This document shows, in pieces, positions 7,387 through 14,497 of a DNA stretch of 36,964 nucleotides (positions within the stretch are counted from its first letter, which is position 1; the number at the start of each line of letters is the position of its first letter). The stretch is taken from contig NZ_JAQWFR010000018.1 of NCBI RefSeq assembly GCF_029238675.1, positions 1 through 36,964 on the forward strand, given 5' to 3'. The notes under the pieces were generated by a model that saw only the letters and a list, made by a program, of their open reading frames with translations, was not told where the DNA came from and searched no databases. The DNA comes from Oceanicoccus sp. (GTDB taxonomy: Bacteria > Pseudomonadota > Gammaproteobacteria > Pseudomonadales > Dasaniaceae). The translations under genes and the position numbers were made by a program.

Positions 7387-8046
7387 TTAAGCCCAATCAG
7401 TGCTTTTCTTTGGCCATGCCCTTGGCACAATCAAAGTAATCATCACGCCAATTAATACCGCAAAGGCGCCATTGAGAAAGGCATCGTTTTCCTGGTTGTC
7501 ATTTAAGCGCTGATTATCTGTAGACAGTACCTCCACCTCATTTTTTAACATCTGGTTTTCTTCCAGTAAACGCTGGTTGTCTTCATTCAGTTGAATGGCG
7601 CTGGCTGAGATGGCTTTAATATTTTCCAGTTCTTTACTGACCTGATTATTACTACTGGTTAAGTCGGTCAGTTTTTTCTGCGTGGTTGATTGCTTATTCA
7701 TGATATCCGCTAGCTGTTTCTTTAGCGCGGCATTTTTGCTTTCCATACTTGCGATATTGTTTTGGGCGGCTTTATACATAGCTCGGCCAGAGGGGTTTGC
7801 GCTTAGTTCCTGGCTTTGAACCCAGCCCTCGGTGCCATTTCGAGTGCGCACCTGTGTGTAGCTGCCATCTTTGCTTTTGCTGATTTCGGTCAAAGTGGTG
7901 CCACTGACCAGATATCTAATGATGCGATACTCGTTACTTTGGCCGCTGCGCAGAGCCACAGTGAGTTGATCACTAACATAAAGGGTTTGGCTGTATGCCT
8001 GGCTGCTGGCTGCAATTAAAAGCAACATTAACACGATGTTTTTCAC
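7387..8046 (-). CDS. TIGR04211-type SH3 domain protein (YgiM-like), membrane anchored
   Basis: A 219-residue envelope protein. The layout is an N-terminal signal peptide (~1-19, ending SQAYSQ), a bacterial SH3 domain (~22-85, with YVSDQLTVALRSGQSNEYRI and GTEGWVQSQEL), a long coiled coil (~90-185, rich in Asn, Leu, Lys and Gln heptads) and a single transmembrane helix near 192-208 followed by a basic tail. This is the architecture of YgiM/TIGR04211 proteins, whose precise role is not settled. Translation starts at a GTG (8044-8046 complement) with AAGGAA seven bases upstream. The 103-bp repeat lies just after the gene. Confidence 0.85.
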   Translation of the reverse strand: MKNIVLMLLLIAASSQAYSQTLYVSDQLTVALRSGQSNEYRIIRYLVSGTTLTEISKSKDGSYTQVRTRNGTEGWVQSQELSANPSGRAMYKAAQNNIASMESKNAALKKQLADIMNKQSTTQKKLTDLTSSNNQVSKELENIKAISASAIQLNEDNQRLLEENQMLKNEVEVLSTDNQRLNDNQENDAFLNGAFAVLIGVMITLIVPRAWPKKSTDWA

Positions 8047-8112
8047 AGGGTTTTCCTTATGGTTGGTTGCCTGACAGTTATTGCGATTATGGGTTTTTCT
8101 TGTGTGATTGAT

Positions 8113-8130
8113 GGTGGATTATAATCCACC
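8113..8130. repeat. 18-bp perfect palindrome
   Basis: GGTGGATTA at 8113-8121 is followed at once by its reverse complement TAATCCACC at 8122-8130. It sits directly after the stop of the VC0807-type gene. There is no T run on the transcribed strand, so a terminator is unlikely. It is more like a short repetitive extragenic palindrome or a protein-binding site. Confidence 0.6.
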
Positions 8131-8838
8131 CTACGTCTCATTAAAAATCTCTTCGGCTTTGAGATGGGTCAATTTCTGAATATGATGCAGTAAATAATAA
8201 AGCGCGGCCATAAGCACAATCGTGCTGGGCAGGGCAATAACAGGAAAGCTAAGGGCGGTCATTTTTCCTAGTTCTTCGGTAAATTCTACTGTGCCGGGTT
8301 CACTCACCAGAATCACTTTGGCAAGAATATAGTTAAGCACTGATGACAGAAAGAAGGAGCCGGCTACCATATAAGAAGCGTTAGCCAGCTTATGCTCAAA
8401 CTCCGTTTCGGTATTATTGGCTTCCAGTGCTGCCTTCACCTTACCAATTTGTAATATCTGGTCATTAAACAGGAAGGTTTTTACCAGCGGGTATTTGGTG
8501 CGCACCGAAAAGAGTGTGGCCAATCCAAAGCAGGCAGGAATGGCCGCTTCTTTGATTGCTATATATTGCGGGTCCAATTGCAGCAGGCTAATGCCGCCTG
8601 TTAGTACAACACTGAGAATACCCAGGGCTGAAAAGAAATTGGCCTTATGGTTTTCCAGGTAGTCCTTGGCGCCGTAAATAATCGGAAAGCTTAAGGCCAC
8701 CACAATACTGTAAACCGGTCCCAGATAATCCTCTGAGCTTAACTTGGTCATAATCAGGGTGGGGATAATAATATTGAAGGCCAGGTTGGCTAGCATACTG
8801 GGTTTCTTTTGCGATTTTTGTGCTTGCTCGGTGGTCAC
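8131..8838 (-). CDS. VC0807-family integral membrane protein
   Basis: A 235-residue membrane protein of the VC0807 type, function unknown. It has about six hydrophobic segments, for example FNIIIPTLIMTKL, SIVVALSFPIIYGA, FFSALGILSVVLTGGISLL and ALSFPVIALPSTIVLMAALYY. The N-terminus is short, polar and cytoplasm-like; a charged loop (EANNTETEFEHKLAN) separates the halves. Translation starts at a GTG with CAGGAG about 11 bases upstream. It is divergent from the PHP-family gene. Family membership is recalled, not searched. Confidence 0.65.
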   Translation of the reverse strand: MTTEQAQKSQKKPSMLANLAFNIIIPTLIMTKLSSEDYLGPVYSIVVALSFPIIYGAKDYLENHKANFFSALGILSVVLTGGISLLQLDPQYIAIKEAAIPACFGLATLFSVRTKYPLVKTFLFNDQILQIGKVKAALEANNTETEFEHKLANASYMVAGSFFLSSVLNYILAKVILVSEPGTVEFTEELGKMTALSFPVIALPSTIVLMAALYYLLHHIQKLTHLKAEEIFNET

Positions 8839-8891
8839 TGACTAAAGGGCTCCTGACTATTTGGGTCTATCAATTATAAAGGAGGCAAATA

Positions 8892-8933
8892 ATGCCACAA
8901 ATTGCGTTACTATGTTGCCCACTGTTTCCCTGA
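8892..8933 (+). CDS. Possible 13-residue leader peptide upstream of the PHP gene
   Basis: ATG at 8892 follows GGAGG (8881-8885) by six bases, the strongest ribosome binding site near this junction. It opens a 13-codon frame, MPQIALLCCPLFP, ending in TGA at 8931-8933. A TTG in the PHP frame follows immediately at 8934, and the likelier GTG start lies 36 bp further. Ribosomes ending here could influence initiation of the PHP protein. It could also be chance, because a TATAAA at 8875-8880 would start transcription too close to the Shine-Dalgarno sequence to include it. Confidence 0.35.
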   Translation: MPQIALLCCPLFP

Positions 8934-8969
8934 TTGGGGATTTATTCGCTTGTTGCCAGGTATTCCCCC

Positions 8970-9797
8970 GTGAATGTAGATTTTCATAGTCATACAACCG
9001 CATCCGATGGTGCTTTAAGCCCAATGGATTTGTTGTTGCGCGCTAAAGAGCGGGGTGTAGATTTGATGGCCATCACCGACCACGATACTGTGGACGGTTA
9101 TCGGTCTGTGTGCGACCGATGGCAGGATTCCTCACTGCGTTTGATTGCCGGTGTTGAGCTGTCCTGTTTATGGAGTCGGCGCCTGATTCATGTGGTGGGT
9201 ATCAATATCGGTATTGATAACCCTGAATTGCAGGCTGGACTGGAGTTTTTGCAACAAGCTCGGTTGGAACGCGCCAGACTGATAGGAGAAAAGCTGGCCA
9301 GGCTAGGCTTTGAAGGGGGCTATGCCTATGCCGCCCAATTAGCCGGCAAAGGCCAGATTGGGCGCCCGCATTTTGCTAAATTCCTGGTGGAGCATGGCCA
9401 TGTTAGCTCCGAGGCAGAGGCTTTTAAGCGGTATTTAGGGGCGGGCAAAATAGGGGATGTAAAATCCAGCTGGCCAGAGATGGCCAGGGTCATCCAGTGG
9501 ATTACCGCCAGTGGCGGTGTGGCGGTATTGGCTCACCCCTTACACTATAAAATGACAGCGACTAAACTGCGGGCCTTGCTAACCGATTTTAAAGCGCAGG
9601 GCGGCGGTGCTGTTGAGGTGGTTAGCGGTAAGCAGGCTAAAGATCGCACCCAGTATCTGGCCCAATTAGCCGAGCAGTTTGAGCTGATGGCGTCTAAAGG
9701 TAGTGATTTCCATCGACCGGGTATGCCGTGGAATGAGTTGGGGCAGGCAGGGGAGTTACCCGGGAATTGCCAGCCGATATGGGCTTTATTTCAATAA
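8970..9797 (+). CDS. rnm: PHP-domain phosphoesterase, Rnm/YciV (RNase AM) type
   Basis: A 275-residue polymerase-and-histidinol-phosphatase domain protein. Metal-binding motifs are visible in order: DFHSHTTASDG at the N-terminus, ITDHDTVDG, GVELSC, LAHPLHY and SDFHRPG. E. coli Rnm (YciV/TrpH) is a 5'-3' exonuclease that matures rRNA 5' ends and also acts on 3',5'-nucleotide bisphosphates. I chose the GTG at 8970 because it places the first metal motif at residue 3, as in the family, with AGG about ten bases upstream. The open frame reaches back to a TTG at 8934. Downstream are yciO, scpA, scpB and rluB. The stop codon lies inside a 17-bp tandem duplication. Confidence 0.85.
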   Translation: MNVDFHSHTTASDGALSPMDLLLRAKERGVDLMAITDHDTVDGYRSVCDRWQDSSLRLIAGVELSCLWSRRLIHVVGINIGIDNPELQAGLEFLQQARLERARLIGEKLARLGFEGGYAYAAQLAGKGQIGRPHFAKFLVEHGHVSSEAEAFKRYLGAGKIGDVKSSWPEMARVIQWITASGGVAVLAHPLHYKMTATKLRALLTDFKAQGGGAVEVVSGKQAKDRTQYLAQLAEQFELMASKGSDFHRPGMPWNELGQAGELPGNCQPIWALFQ

Positions 9798-9825
9798 ACA
9801 TCGTCATTCAATAAACATCGTCATT
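9792..9825. repeat. 17-bp tandem duplication across the PHP stop codon
   Basis: CAATAAACATCGTCATT occurs at 9792-9808 and again at 9809-9825. The first copy carries the TAA stop of the PHP gene; the second runs into the 103-bp palindromic element, with which it shares CGTCATT. Confidence 0.85.
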
Positions 9826-9921
9826 CCCGCGAAGGCGGGAATCCAGTGCTGTCAATTTCCGCTTTTGCGGAAATAACAGTATAAGGATGCAGGCTGGATT
9901 CCCGCCTTCGCGGGAATGACG
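9819..9921. repeat. 103-bp palindromic repeat element, copy 2
   Basis: This copy is the same length as the one at 7272-7374 and has identical 28-bp terminal arms (9819-9846 and 9894-9921). The differences are confined to the interior. The middle hairpin is kept (ATTTCCGC/GCGGAAAT) although its loop changed from CT to TTTT. It lies between the PHP gene and yciO, where it may attenuate or stabilise the transcript. Confidence 0.9.
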
Positions 9922-9965
9922 TTCATTAGCGGGAGTGACAGGAAGTCGTTTTTAGTGAGTAACTT

Positions 9966-10592
9966 ATGAGCCAGTTTTTCCAGATCCACCCCGATAACCC
10001 GCAGGCGCGCCTAATTAATCAGGCAGTAGATATTATTCGTCGAGGCGGGGTAGTGGTCTATCCAACCGATTCCGGCTATGCCCTGGGCTGCCATTTGGGC
10101 GATAAAAAAGCCATGGAGACCATCCGCCGTATTCGCCAGCTGGATACCAGGCACAACTTCACCCTGATTTGCCGGGATTTATCAGAGTTGGGTAACTATG
10201 CCCGGGTCGATAACAGTGCTTACCGCCTGCTCAAAAATCATACGCCAGGCCCCTATACCTTTATCCTGAAGGCGACCAGTGAAGTCCCCAAACGCCTAAT
10301 GCACCCCAAGCGCAAAACCATTGGTCTAAGGGTGCCGGAGAACAACATTACCCGCGATCTATTGGCAGGCCTGAATGAGCCGATGATGAGCGTCACCATG
10401 ATGCTGCCCGGGGATGATTTGCCCATGACTGACCCCTATGAGATTCGCCAAACCTTAGAACATGAGTTAGATCTGGTGATTGACGGCGGCTATTGCGGTA
10501 TGGAGCCCACTTCGGTGATTGATTTGGTGGAAGATACCCCGGAGATTATCCGCCGCGGACAGGGTGACGTTAGCTATTTTGAGGTGGATTAA
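9966..10592 (+). CDS. yciO: YciO-type protein of the Sua5/YciO/YrdC family
   Basis: A 208-residue single-domain YrdC-fold protein. Recognisable blocks are VYPTDSGYALGC (~33-44), a KAMETIRRIRQLDTRHNFTL stretch holding the family KR-like binding site, PGPYTFILKAT, KRKTIGLRVPEN and PTSVIDL. The related TsaC makes threonylcarbamoyl-AMP for tRNA t6A. YciO shares the fold, and its physiological role is less certain. It is not the canonical tsaC by context: it sits in the PHP-yciO-scpA-scpB-rluB order common in gammaproteobacteria. The ATG has GAG about seven bases upstream. Confidence 0.9.
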   Translation: MSQFFQIHPDNPQARLINQAVDIIRRGGVVVYPTDSGYALGCHLGDKKAMETIRRIRQLDTRHNFTLICRDLSELGNYARVDNSAYRLLKNHTPGPYTFILKATSEVPKRLMHPKRKTIGLRVPENNITRDLLAGLNEPMMSVTMMLPGDDLPMTDPYEIRQTLEHELDLVIDGGYCGMEPTSVIDLVEDTPEIIRRGQGDVSYFEVD

Positions 10593-10628
10593 TCGATCTG
10601 GCCACTGTGATCATTTAAGCATTGCCTA

Positions 10629-10634
10629 TATAAT
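10629..10634 (+). promoter_or_regulatory. Candidate -10 element upstream of scpA
   Basis: A perfect TATAAT lies in the 104-bp gap between yciO and scpA. The best -35 at 17 bp is weak (TGTGAT, 10606-10611). It would give scpA-scpB-rluB a promoter of their own with about 55 nt of leader. Confidence 0.35.
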
Positions 10635-10696
10635 GGCTGCCATTGAAATATTACCCTTTAGCCCAACAACCCAAGCAGTGAGATAATAATAAATCC

Positions 10697-11614
10697 GTGG
10701 ACGACGAGCTAGTATTAGACAAGGCCCCGCAAGACCAGGCTTCTGCCCCTGAAGAGGCTGTGCTTGTTGATGCCGTGGCAGAGGCCGTGCAACCTTCACC
10801 GGGCTTGAAAGAGCTACGCAGCGGTGGTTCACAGCAGGGTGAGATGCCCTTTGCCGTGGTTCAGGGCGAAGCGGTTACCGAGATTCCCCAGGATTTATAT
10901 ATCCCCCCCGATGCGTTGGAAGTTTTTCTGGATGCCTTTGAGGGCCCGTTGGATTTACTGCTCTACCTGATCAAGCGCCAGAATATCGATATTCTTGAAA
11001 TCAATGTATCCAATATCACCCATCAATATATGCAATATGTTGGGCTGATGGATTCCATGCAGTTTGAGCTGGCGGCGGAATACCTGTTAATGGCAGCCAT
11101 GTTGGCTGAAATTAAGTCCCGGATGTTACTGCCCCGCTCAGCGGACGCCGAAGAAGATGAAGAAGATCCGCGGGCACAGTTGATTCGCCGCTTGCAGGAG
11201 TACGAGCGCTTTAAGCAGGCCGCAGAAGATATTGACGAGATGCCCCGCTTGGGTCGCGAGATCTATGAAGCCAGCGCCGCACCACCGGATATTAAGAAAG
11301 AACGTCCTGAGCCGGTGGTCGAAATGAAAGAAATCTTATTGGCTCTGGGTGAAGTACTGCGCCGCGCCGATATGTATGAAAGTCACCAGGTACACAAAGA
11401 AAAACTGTCTACCCGTGAGCGTATGTCGCAGGTATTGACGATGATATCGGATAATTCCTTTACGCCTTTTGTTTCCCTGTTTACCGTTGAAGAAGGTCGC
11501 CTCGGTGTTGTAGTCACTTTCCTGGCGGTGATGGAATTAATTAAAGAATCACTGGTTGAAATTGTTCAGTCAGAACCCTTTGGCCCCATTCACGTAAAAG
11601 CAAGATCATCATGA
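10697..11614 (+). CDS. scpA: Segregation and condensation protein A
   Basis: The kleisin subunit that bridges SMC (or MksB-like) heads with ScpB in chromosome condensation. After an unusually long acidic N-terminal extension of about 75 residues, the conserved kleisin domain begins with FLDAFEGPLDLLLYLIKRQNIDILEI. It continues through YLLMAAMLAEIKSRMLLPR and ends with a winged-helix region near VTFLAVMELIKESLVEI. The frame starts at a GTG (10697) with a distant GAG. An internal ATG at 10844, just before the conserved region, follows AGGGTGAG and is a possible alternative start. The last codons overlap scpB in an ATGA junction, so the two are translationally coupled. Confidence 0.92.
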   Translation: MDDELVLDKAPQDQASAPEEAVLVDAVAEAVQPSPGLKELRSGGSQQGEMPFAVVQGEAVTEIPQDLYIPPDALEVFLDAFEGPLDLLLYLIKRQNIDILEINVSNITHQYMQYVGLMDSMQFELAAEYLLMAAMLAEIKSRMLLPRSADAEEDEEDPRAQLIRRLQEYERFKQAAEDIDEMPRLGREIYEASAAPPDIKKERPEPVVEMKEILLALGEVLRRADMYESHQVHKEKLSTRERMSQVLTMISDNSFTPFVSLFTVEEGRLGVVVTFLAVMELIKESLVEIVQSEPFGPIHVKARSS

Positions 11615-12315
11615 GTATCGATAGCAAACAATTACAAAATATTCTGGAAGGTGCTTTATTGGCTTCGGCAAAACCTTTGACCGTGACACAGCTGGCAGAG
11701 TTATTTGATGAAGATAGTGAAGAGCGTCCGGCCAATGATGTGATTCGTGCAGCGCTGGAAGATATTCAGCACGACTGTGAAGGTCGCGGTTTTGAATTAA
11801 AAGAAGTTAACAGTGGCTTTCGTTTCCAGGTGGTACAAACTGTCGCCCCTTGGGTTGGCCGTTTATGGGAAGAAAAACCCCAGAAATATTCTCGCGCCCT
11901 GTTAGAAACCTTGGCCTTGATTGCTTACCGCCAGCCTATTACCCGCGGTGATATTGAAGATATTCGCGGTGTTGCTGTCAGCTCCAATATTATTAAAACT
12001 CTTTTAGAGCGCGAGTGGGTTCGTGTTGTTGGCCATAAAGATGTGCCGGGTCGCCCTGCGATGTATGCAACAACTCGCCGTTTCCTGGATTACTTTAATC
12101 TTAAAAACCTGGAAGACTTGCCAACGCTGGCTGAAATTCGTGACCTGGATACCATGAATGAAGAGTTAGCCCTTGAGGGTGTTGATACACCAGACGCTGA
12201 ACAGGTAGCTGCGGGTGTTGAAGATAACACCGATACTGATACCGATACCAATACTGAGGCCGAGGCCGAAGATCAGGTTGACGTAGCCAGCACCGAAGAC
12301 GATATCACCGCTTAA
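11611..12315 (+). CDS. scpB: Segregation and condensation protein B
   Basis: A 234-residue ScpB, the double winged-helix partner of ScpA. Conserved blocks are LQNILEGALLASAKPLT at the start, YSRALLETLALIAYRQPITR (~93-112), IRGVAVSSNIIKTLLEREWVRVVGHKDVPGRP and TTRRFLDYFNL. The last ~45 residues form an acidic tail with a Asp-Thr repeat (DTDTDTNTEAEAE) encoded by short tandem codons, probably disordered. The start overlaps the scpA stop by four bases; rluB follows 37 bp downstream. Confidence 0.94.
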   Translation: MSIDSKQLQNILEGALLASAKPLTVTQLAELFDEDSEERPANDVIRAALEDIQHDCEGRGFELKEVNSGFRFQVVQTVAPWVGRLWEEKPQKYSRALLETLALIAYRQPITRGDIEDIRGVAVSSNIIKTLLEREWVRVVGHKDVPGRPAMYATTRRFLDYFNLKNLEDLPTLAEIRDLDTMNEELALEGVDTPDAEQVAAGVEDNTDTDTDTNTEAEAEDQVDVASTEDDITA

Positions 12316-12352
12316 TTGCCATTCTATTTCTCTTATTGAAAAGCCTATTGTT

Positions 12353-13198
12353 ATGACTGATGCTCCTGTTGGCGAAAAACTGCAAAAAATTCTCGCACAG
12401 GCGGGGGTTGGCTCACGCCGTGAAATGGAAAAGGTCATTGCTGCTGGCCGTGTCCAGGTCAATGGCAAAGTAGCCCGTCTGGGTGACCGTGCCGGCCGCC
12501 GCGATAAAATTTCAGTGGATGGTCATTTAGTGAAGGTGGCCGATGAAAATGTAGGCCGTGTATTGGTCTACAACAAACCCGAAGGTGAAATTTGCTCGCG
12601 CAATGACCCTGAAGGTCGCAAGACGGTTTTTGACCGTCTGCCCAAAGTTAAAGATGGTCGCTGGATTGCGGTGGGTCGCCTCGATTTTAATACCACCGGC
12701 TTATTGCTGTTTACCACTGACGGTGAATTGGCCAATGCCCTGATGCATCCTTCCTCAGAAATTGATCGCGAGTACTTATGCCGAGTGTTAGGCAGTGTAG
12801 ATGAAGCCATGCTGCAGCGTATGCTGGACGGTATTCTACTCGATGACGGCGTTGCCAAATTTACTGATATCGTTGATGGTGGCGGCGAAGGTGCTAACCG
12901 TTGGTTCTATGTCGCCTTAATGGAAGGTCGCAACCGTGAAGTACGTCGCTTATGGGAATCACAGGACGTTCAGGTCAGCCGCTTAAAGCGGGTGCGTTTT
13001 GGTAAAGTTTTTTTGCCGCCTAAGCTCAAGCAGGGGCAATGGGAAGAAATGAATTATAAGGATATGCAGGAGTTATATAAAATGGTGTCTATGGAAGCAC
13101 CAAAGCCAGTAAAAATTCTGCCCAAGGAGTTGGAAAGTATGGAGCGAATGCAGCGTAAAAACCGTGGCATTAAACGGCCTACCCGAGGTCGCGGCTAA
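12353..13198 (+). CDS. rluB: 23S rRNA pseudouridine synthase B
   Basis: A 281-residue enzyme that isomerises a uridine in helix 93 of 23S rRNA (U2605 in E. coli). An S4 RNA-binding domain covers residues ~8-65 (LQKILAQAGVGSRREMEKVI). The catalytic domain follows, with the nucleophile Asp111 in GRLDFNTTGLLLFTTDGELA. NREVRRLWES marks the RluB/RluE/RsuA family. The C-terminal extension is basic (RKNRGIKRPTRGRG), suiting RNA contact. It is placed after scpB as in many gammaproteobacteria and converges with the diguanylate cyclase gene 24 bp away; no clear terminator is seen between them. Confidence 0.93.
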   Translation: MTDAPVGEKLQKILAQAGVGSRREMEKVIAAGRVQVNGKVARLGDRAGRRDKISVDGHLVKVADENVGRVLVYNKPEGEICSRNDPEGRKTVFDRLPKVKDGRWIAVGRLDFNTTGLLLFTTDGELANALMHPSSEIDREYLCRVLGSVDEAMLQRMLDGILLDDGVAKFTDIVDGGGEGANRWFYVALMEGRNREVRRLWESQDVQVSRLKRVRFGKVFLPPKLKQGQWEEMNYKDMQELYKMVSMEAPKPVKILPKELESMERMQRKNRGIKRPTRGRG

Positions 13199-13222
13199 GC
13201 GAGTGGCTATTCGGCCTGCGGA

Positions 13223-14155
13223 TTAACCCTTAATCATAACTACGCGATTTCTACCTTCATGCTTGGCTTGATAAAGTGCCTTGTCTGCACGGCTAAATAG
13301 AGTGGTCATGTCATCTTCTTCAACCAGGCTGGCTGCACCGACACTAACCGTAACGCTCAACGAATTATCTTCAAAGGTCGTCGTCATATTTTCAATATAC
13401 TGACGAATGCGTTCTGCAACAACGGTAGAGCCATGGGCTTCGGTATGATTAAGTATCAATACAAATTCTTCACCGCCAAAACGGTAGGCGCGATAGGCTG
13501 CATCCGTTTCACGACAGCATTGTGACAAAATTTGGGCGACATCTTTAAGTACATAGTCACCGGCAGTATGGCCGTAGTTATCATTGATGGCTTTAAATTT
13601 ATCAATATCGACAACTAGTACAGACAAGGCCTGATTGTGGCGTTTAGCTAGGGCTACTTCACGCTCAAGCGTCTTCTCCAGTGCCATGCGATTGCCGGAA
13701 CCTGTCAATGGATCACGCAATGCACTTTGTACCGCTTCACGGTACATCAGTGAATTGCGGATAGGGCAAATCAGGCAGCCGACCAGCATTTCCAGTAGTT
13801 GTAATTCCTTTTCACTAAAGCGCTTACTACGACTAAATTTCACTTCTCCCAACGAGTCTTTGTTGGTGACCAAATTGTAGTGGCAGTTGTGGCGGGCGCT
13901 GATACCCAGCTCTACATTAGATGTGTGTTTGCTGTTGCGGTAGGTCAGGCTATCAATACCCAGACTGCGCTGCATTTCATTGAAAAATAATTGTAAAACT
14001 TGCGGCAACTCCAGCGTGGTTTGCAGGATATTGCTTAGCTGCAGGCGTAATTCTGCGTACTGTTCAACACGGATTACATCGGTGCGCTCCCTACCGCTGT
14101 GTGTTTTTGAAGTGGGGAAGGCAATAGTGTTTGAACTCTGTACTGTGGTTACCAT
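13223..14155 (-). CDS. Diguanylate cyclase with N-terminal GAF-like sensor
   Basis: A 310-residue predicted c-di-GMP synthase. Residues ~30-140 resemble a GAF-type sensor and lack transmembrane segments, so it is likely cytosolic. The GGDEF domain covers ~145-310 with DPLTGSGNR, DIDKFKAINDNYGHTAGD and the active site GGEEF at 227-231. An RETD sequence at 215-218 resembles the inhibitory I-site, but it lies eight residues before GGEEF instead of the usual five, so product feedback may be altered or lost. No EAL domain is present. Three palindromic 12-mers lie 68-103 bp upstream of the start. Confidence 0.9.
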   Translation of the reverse strand: MVTTVQSSNTIAFPTSKTHSGRERTDVIRVEQYAELRLQLSNILQTTLELPQVLQLFFNEMQRSLGIDSLTYRNSKHTSNVELGISARHNCHYNLVTNKDSLGEVKFSRSKRFSEKELQLLEMLVGCLICPIRNSLMYREAVQSALRDPLTGSGNRMALEKTLEREVALAKRHNQALSVLVVDIDKFKAINDNYGHTAGDYVLKDVAQILSQCCRETDAAYRAYRFGGEEFVLILNHTEAHGSTVVAERIRQYIENMTTTFEDNSLSVTVSVGAASLVEEDDMTTLFSRADKALYQAKHEGRNRVVMIKG

Positions 14156-14497
14156 AACTTAATGGCCTCAATGCTTTGCTATAAGTAATCCAGGGGCAGA
14201 TAAGTTAAAACTCACTGGCAATGGTTTTCAAAAAGGTTTTCAAAACGGTTTTCAAAACGATAATTAGCGAAAACTATGCCATAAATCATGATTTATTCTT
14301 AAGTCACTGATAAGTATTATAAAAAAATAGTAAAGGGAGGTTTGTTTATTGCCATATAGGGTAAAAGCGACAATGCAGGATTATCGGTAGTCAAATTTCT
14401 GCCGCCTTCTTTATTCTTGTTTTTGTGTGTAGCTGTCCGGGGTAAAAACCTTCTAGGTGTAGTGTTGGTGGTTTTTGTGGTTAGGGGCGCCAAGGTA
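14156..14497. other. 342-bp intergenic region between the diguanylate cyclase gene and yciK
   Basis: Both neighbours are on the minus strand. The part next to the cyclase holds the triple 12-bp palindrome (14223-14258). In minus orientation the innermost copy supplies a TTGAAA that could serve as a -35, with only a weak -10 (TTAACT) 17 bp on. The remainder, about 14260-14497, is low-complexity and AT- or GT-rich. I see no gene, no RNA and no clear terminator for yciK in it. Confidence 0.5.
14223..14258. repeat. Three tandem copies of a palindromic 12-mer (possible operator)
   Basis: GGTTTTCAAAAA, GGTTTTCAAAAC and GGTTTTCAAAAC follow one another without spacers at 14223, 14235 and 14247. Each of the last two contains GTTTT-C-AAAAC, a perfect palindrome around one base. 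Three adjacent symmetric sites upstream of a diguanylate cyclase gene look like a cooperative repressor or activator site. Confidence 0.6.

Noticed and set aside
8934..8969. PHP-protein start at TTG 8934
   Set aside because: It would put 12 extra residues before the metal motif and has no ribosome binding site of its own, apart from possible coupling to the leader ORF.
7272..9921. The paired 103-bp elements as ends of a composite transposon carrying the genes between them
   Set aside because: The enclosed genes are ordinary chromosomal ones, there is no transposase, and no flanking duplications are visible. The arms are symmetric single elements, so two copies by chance is simpler.
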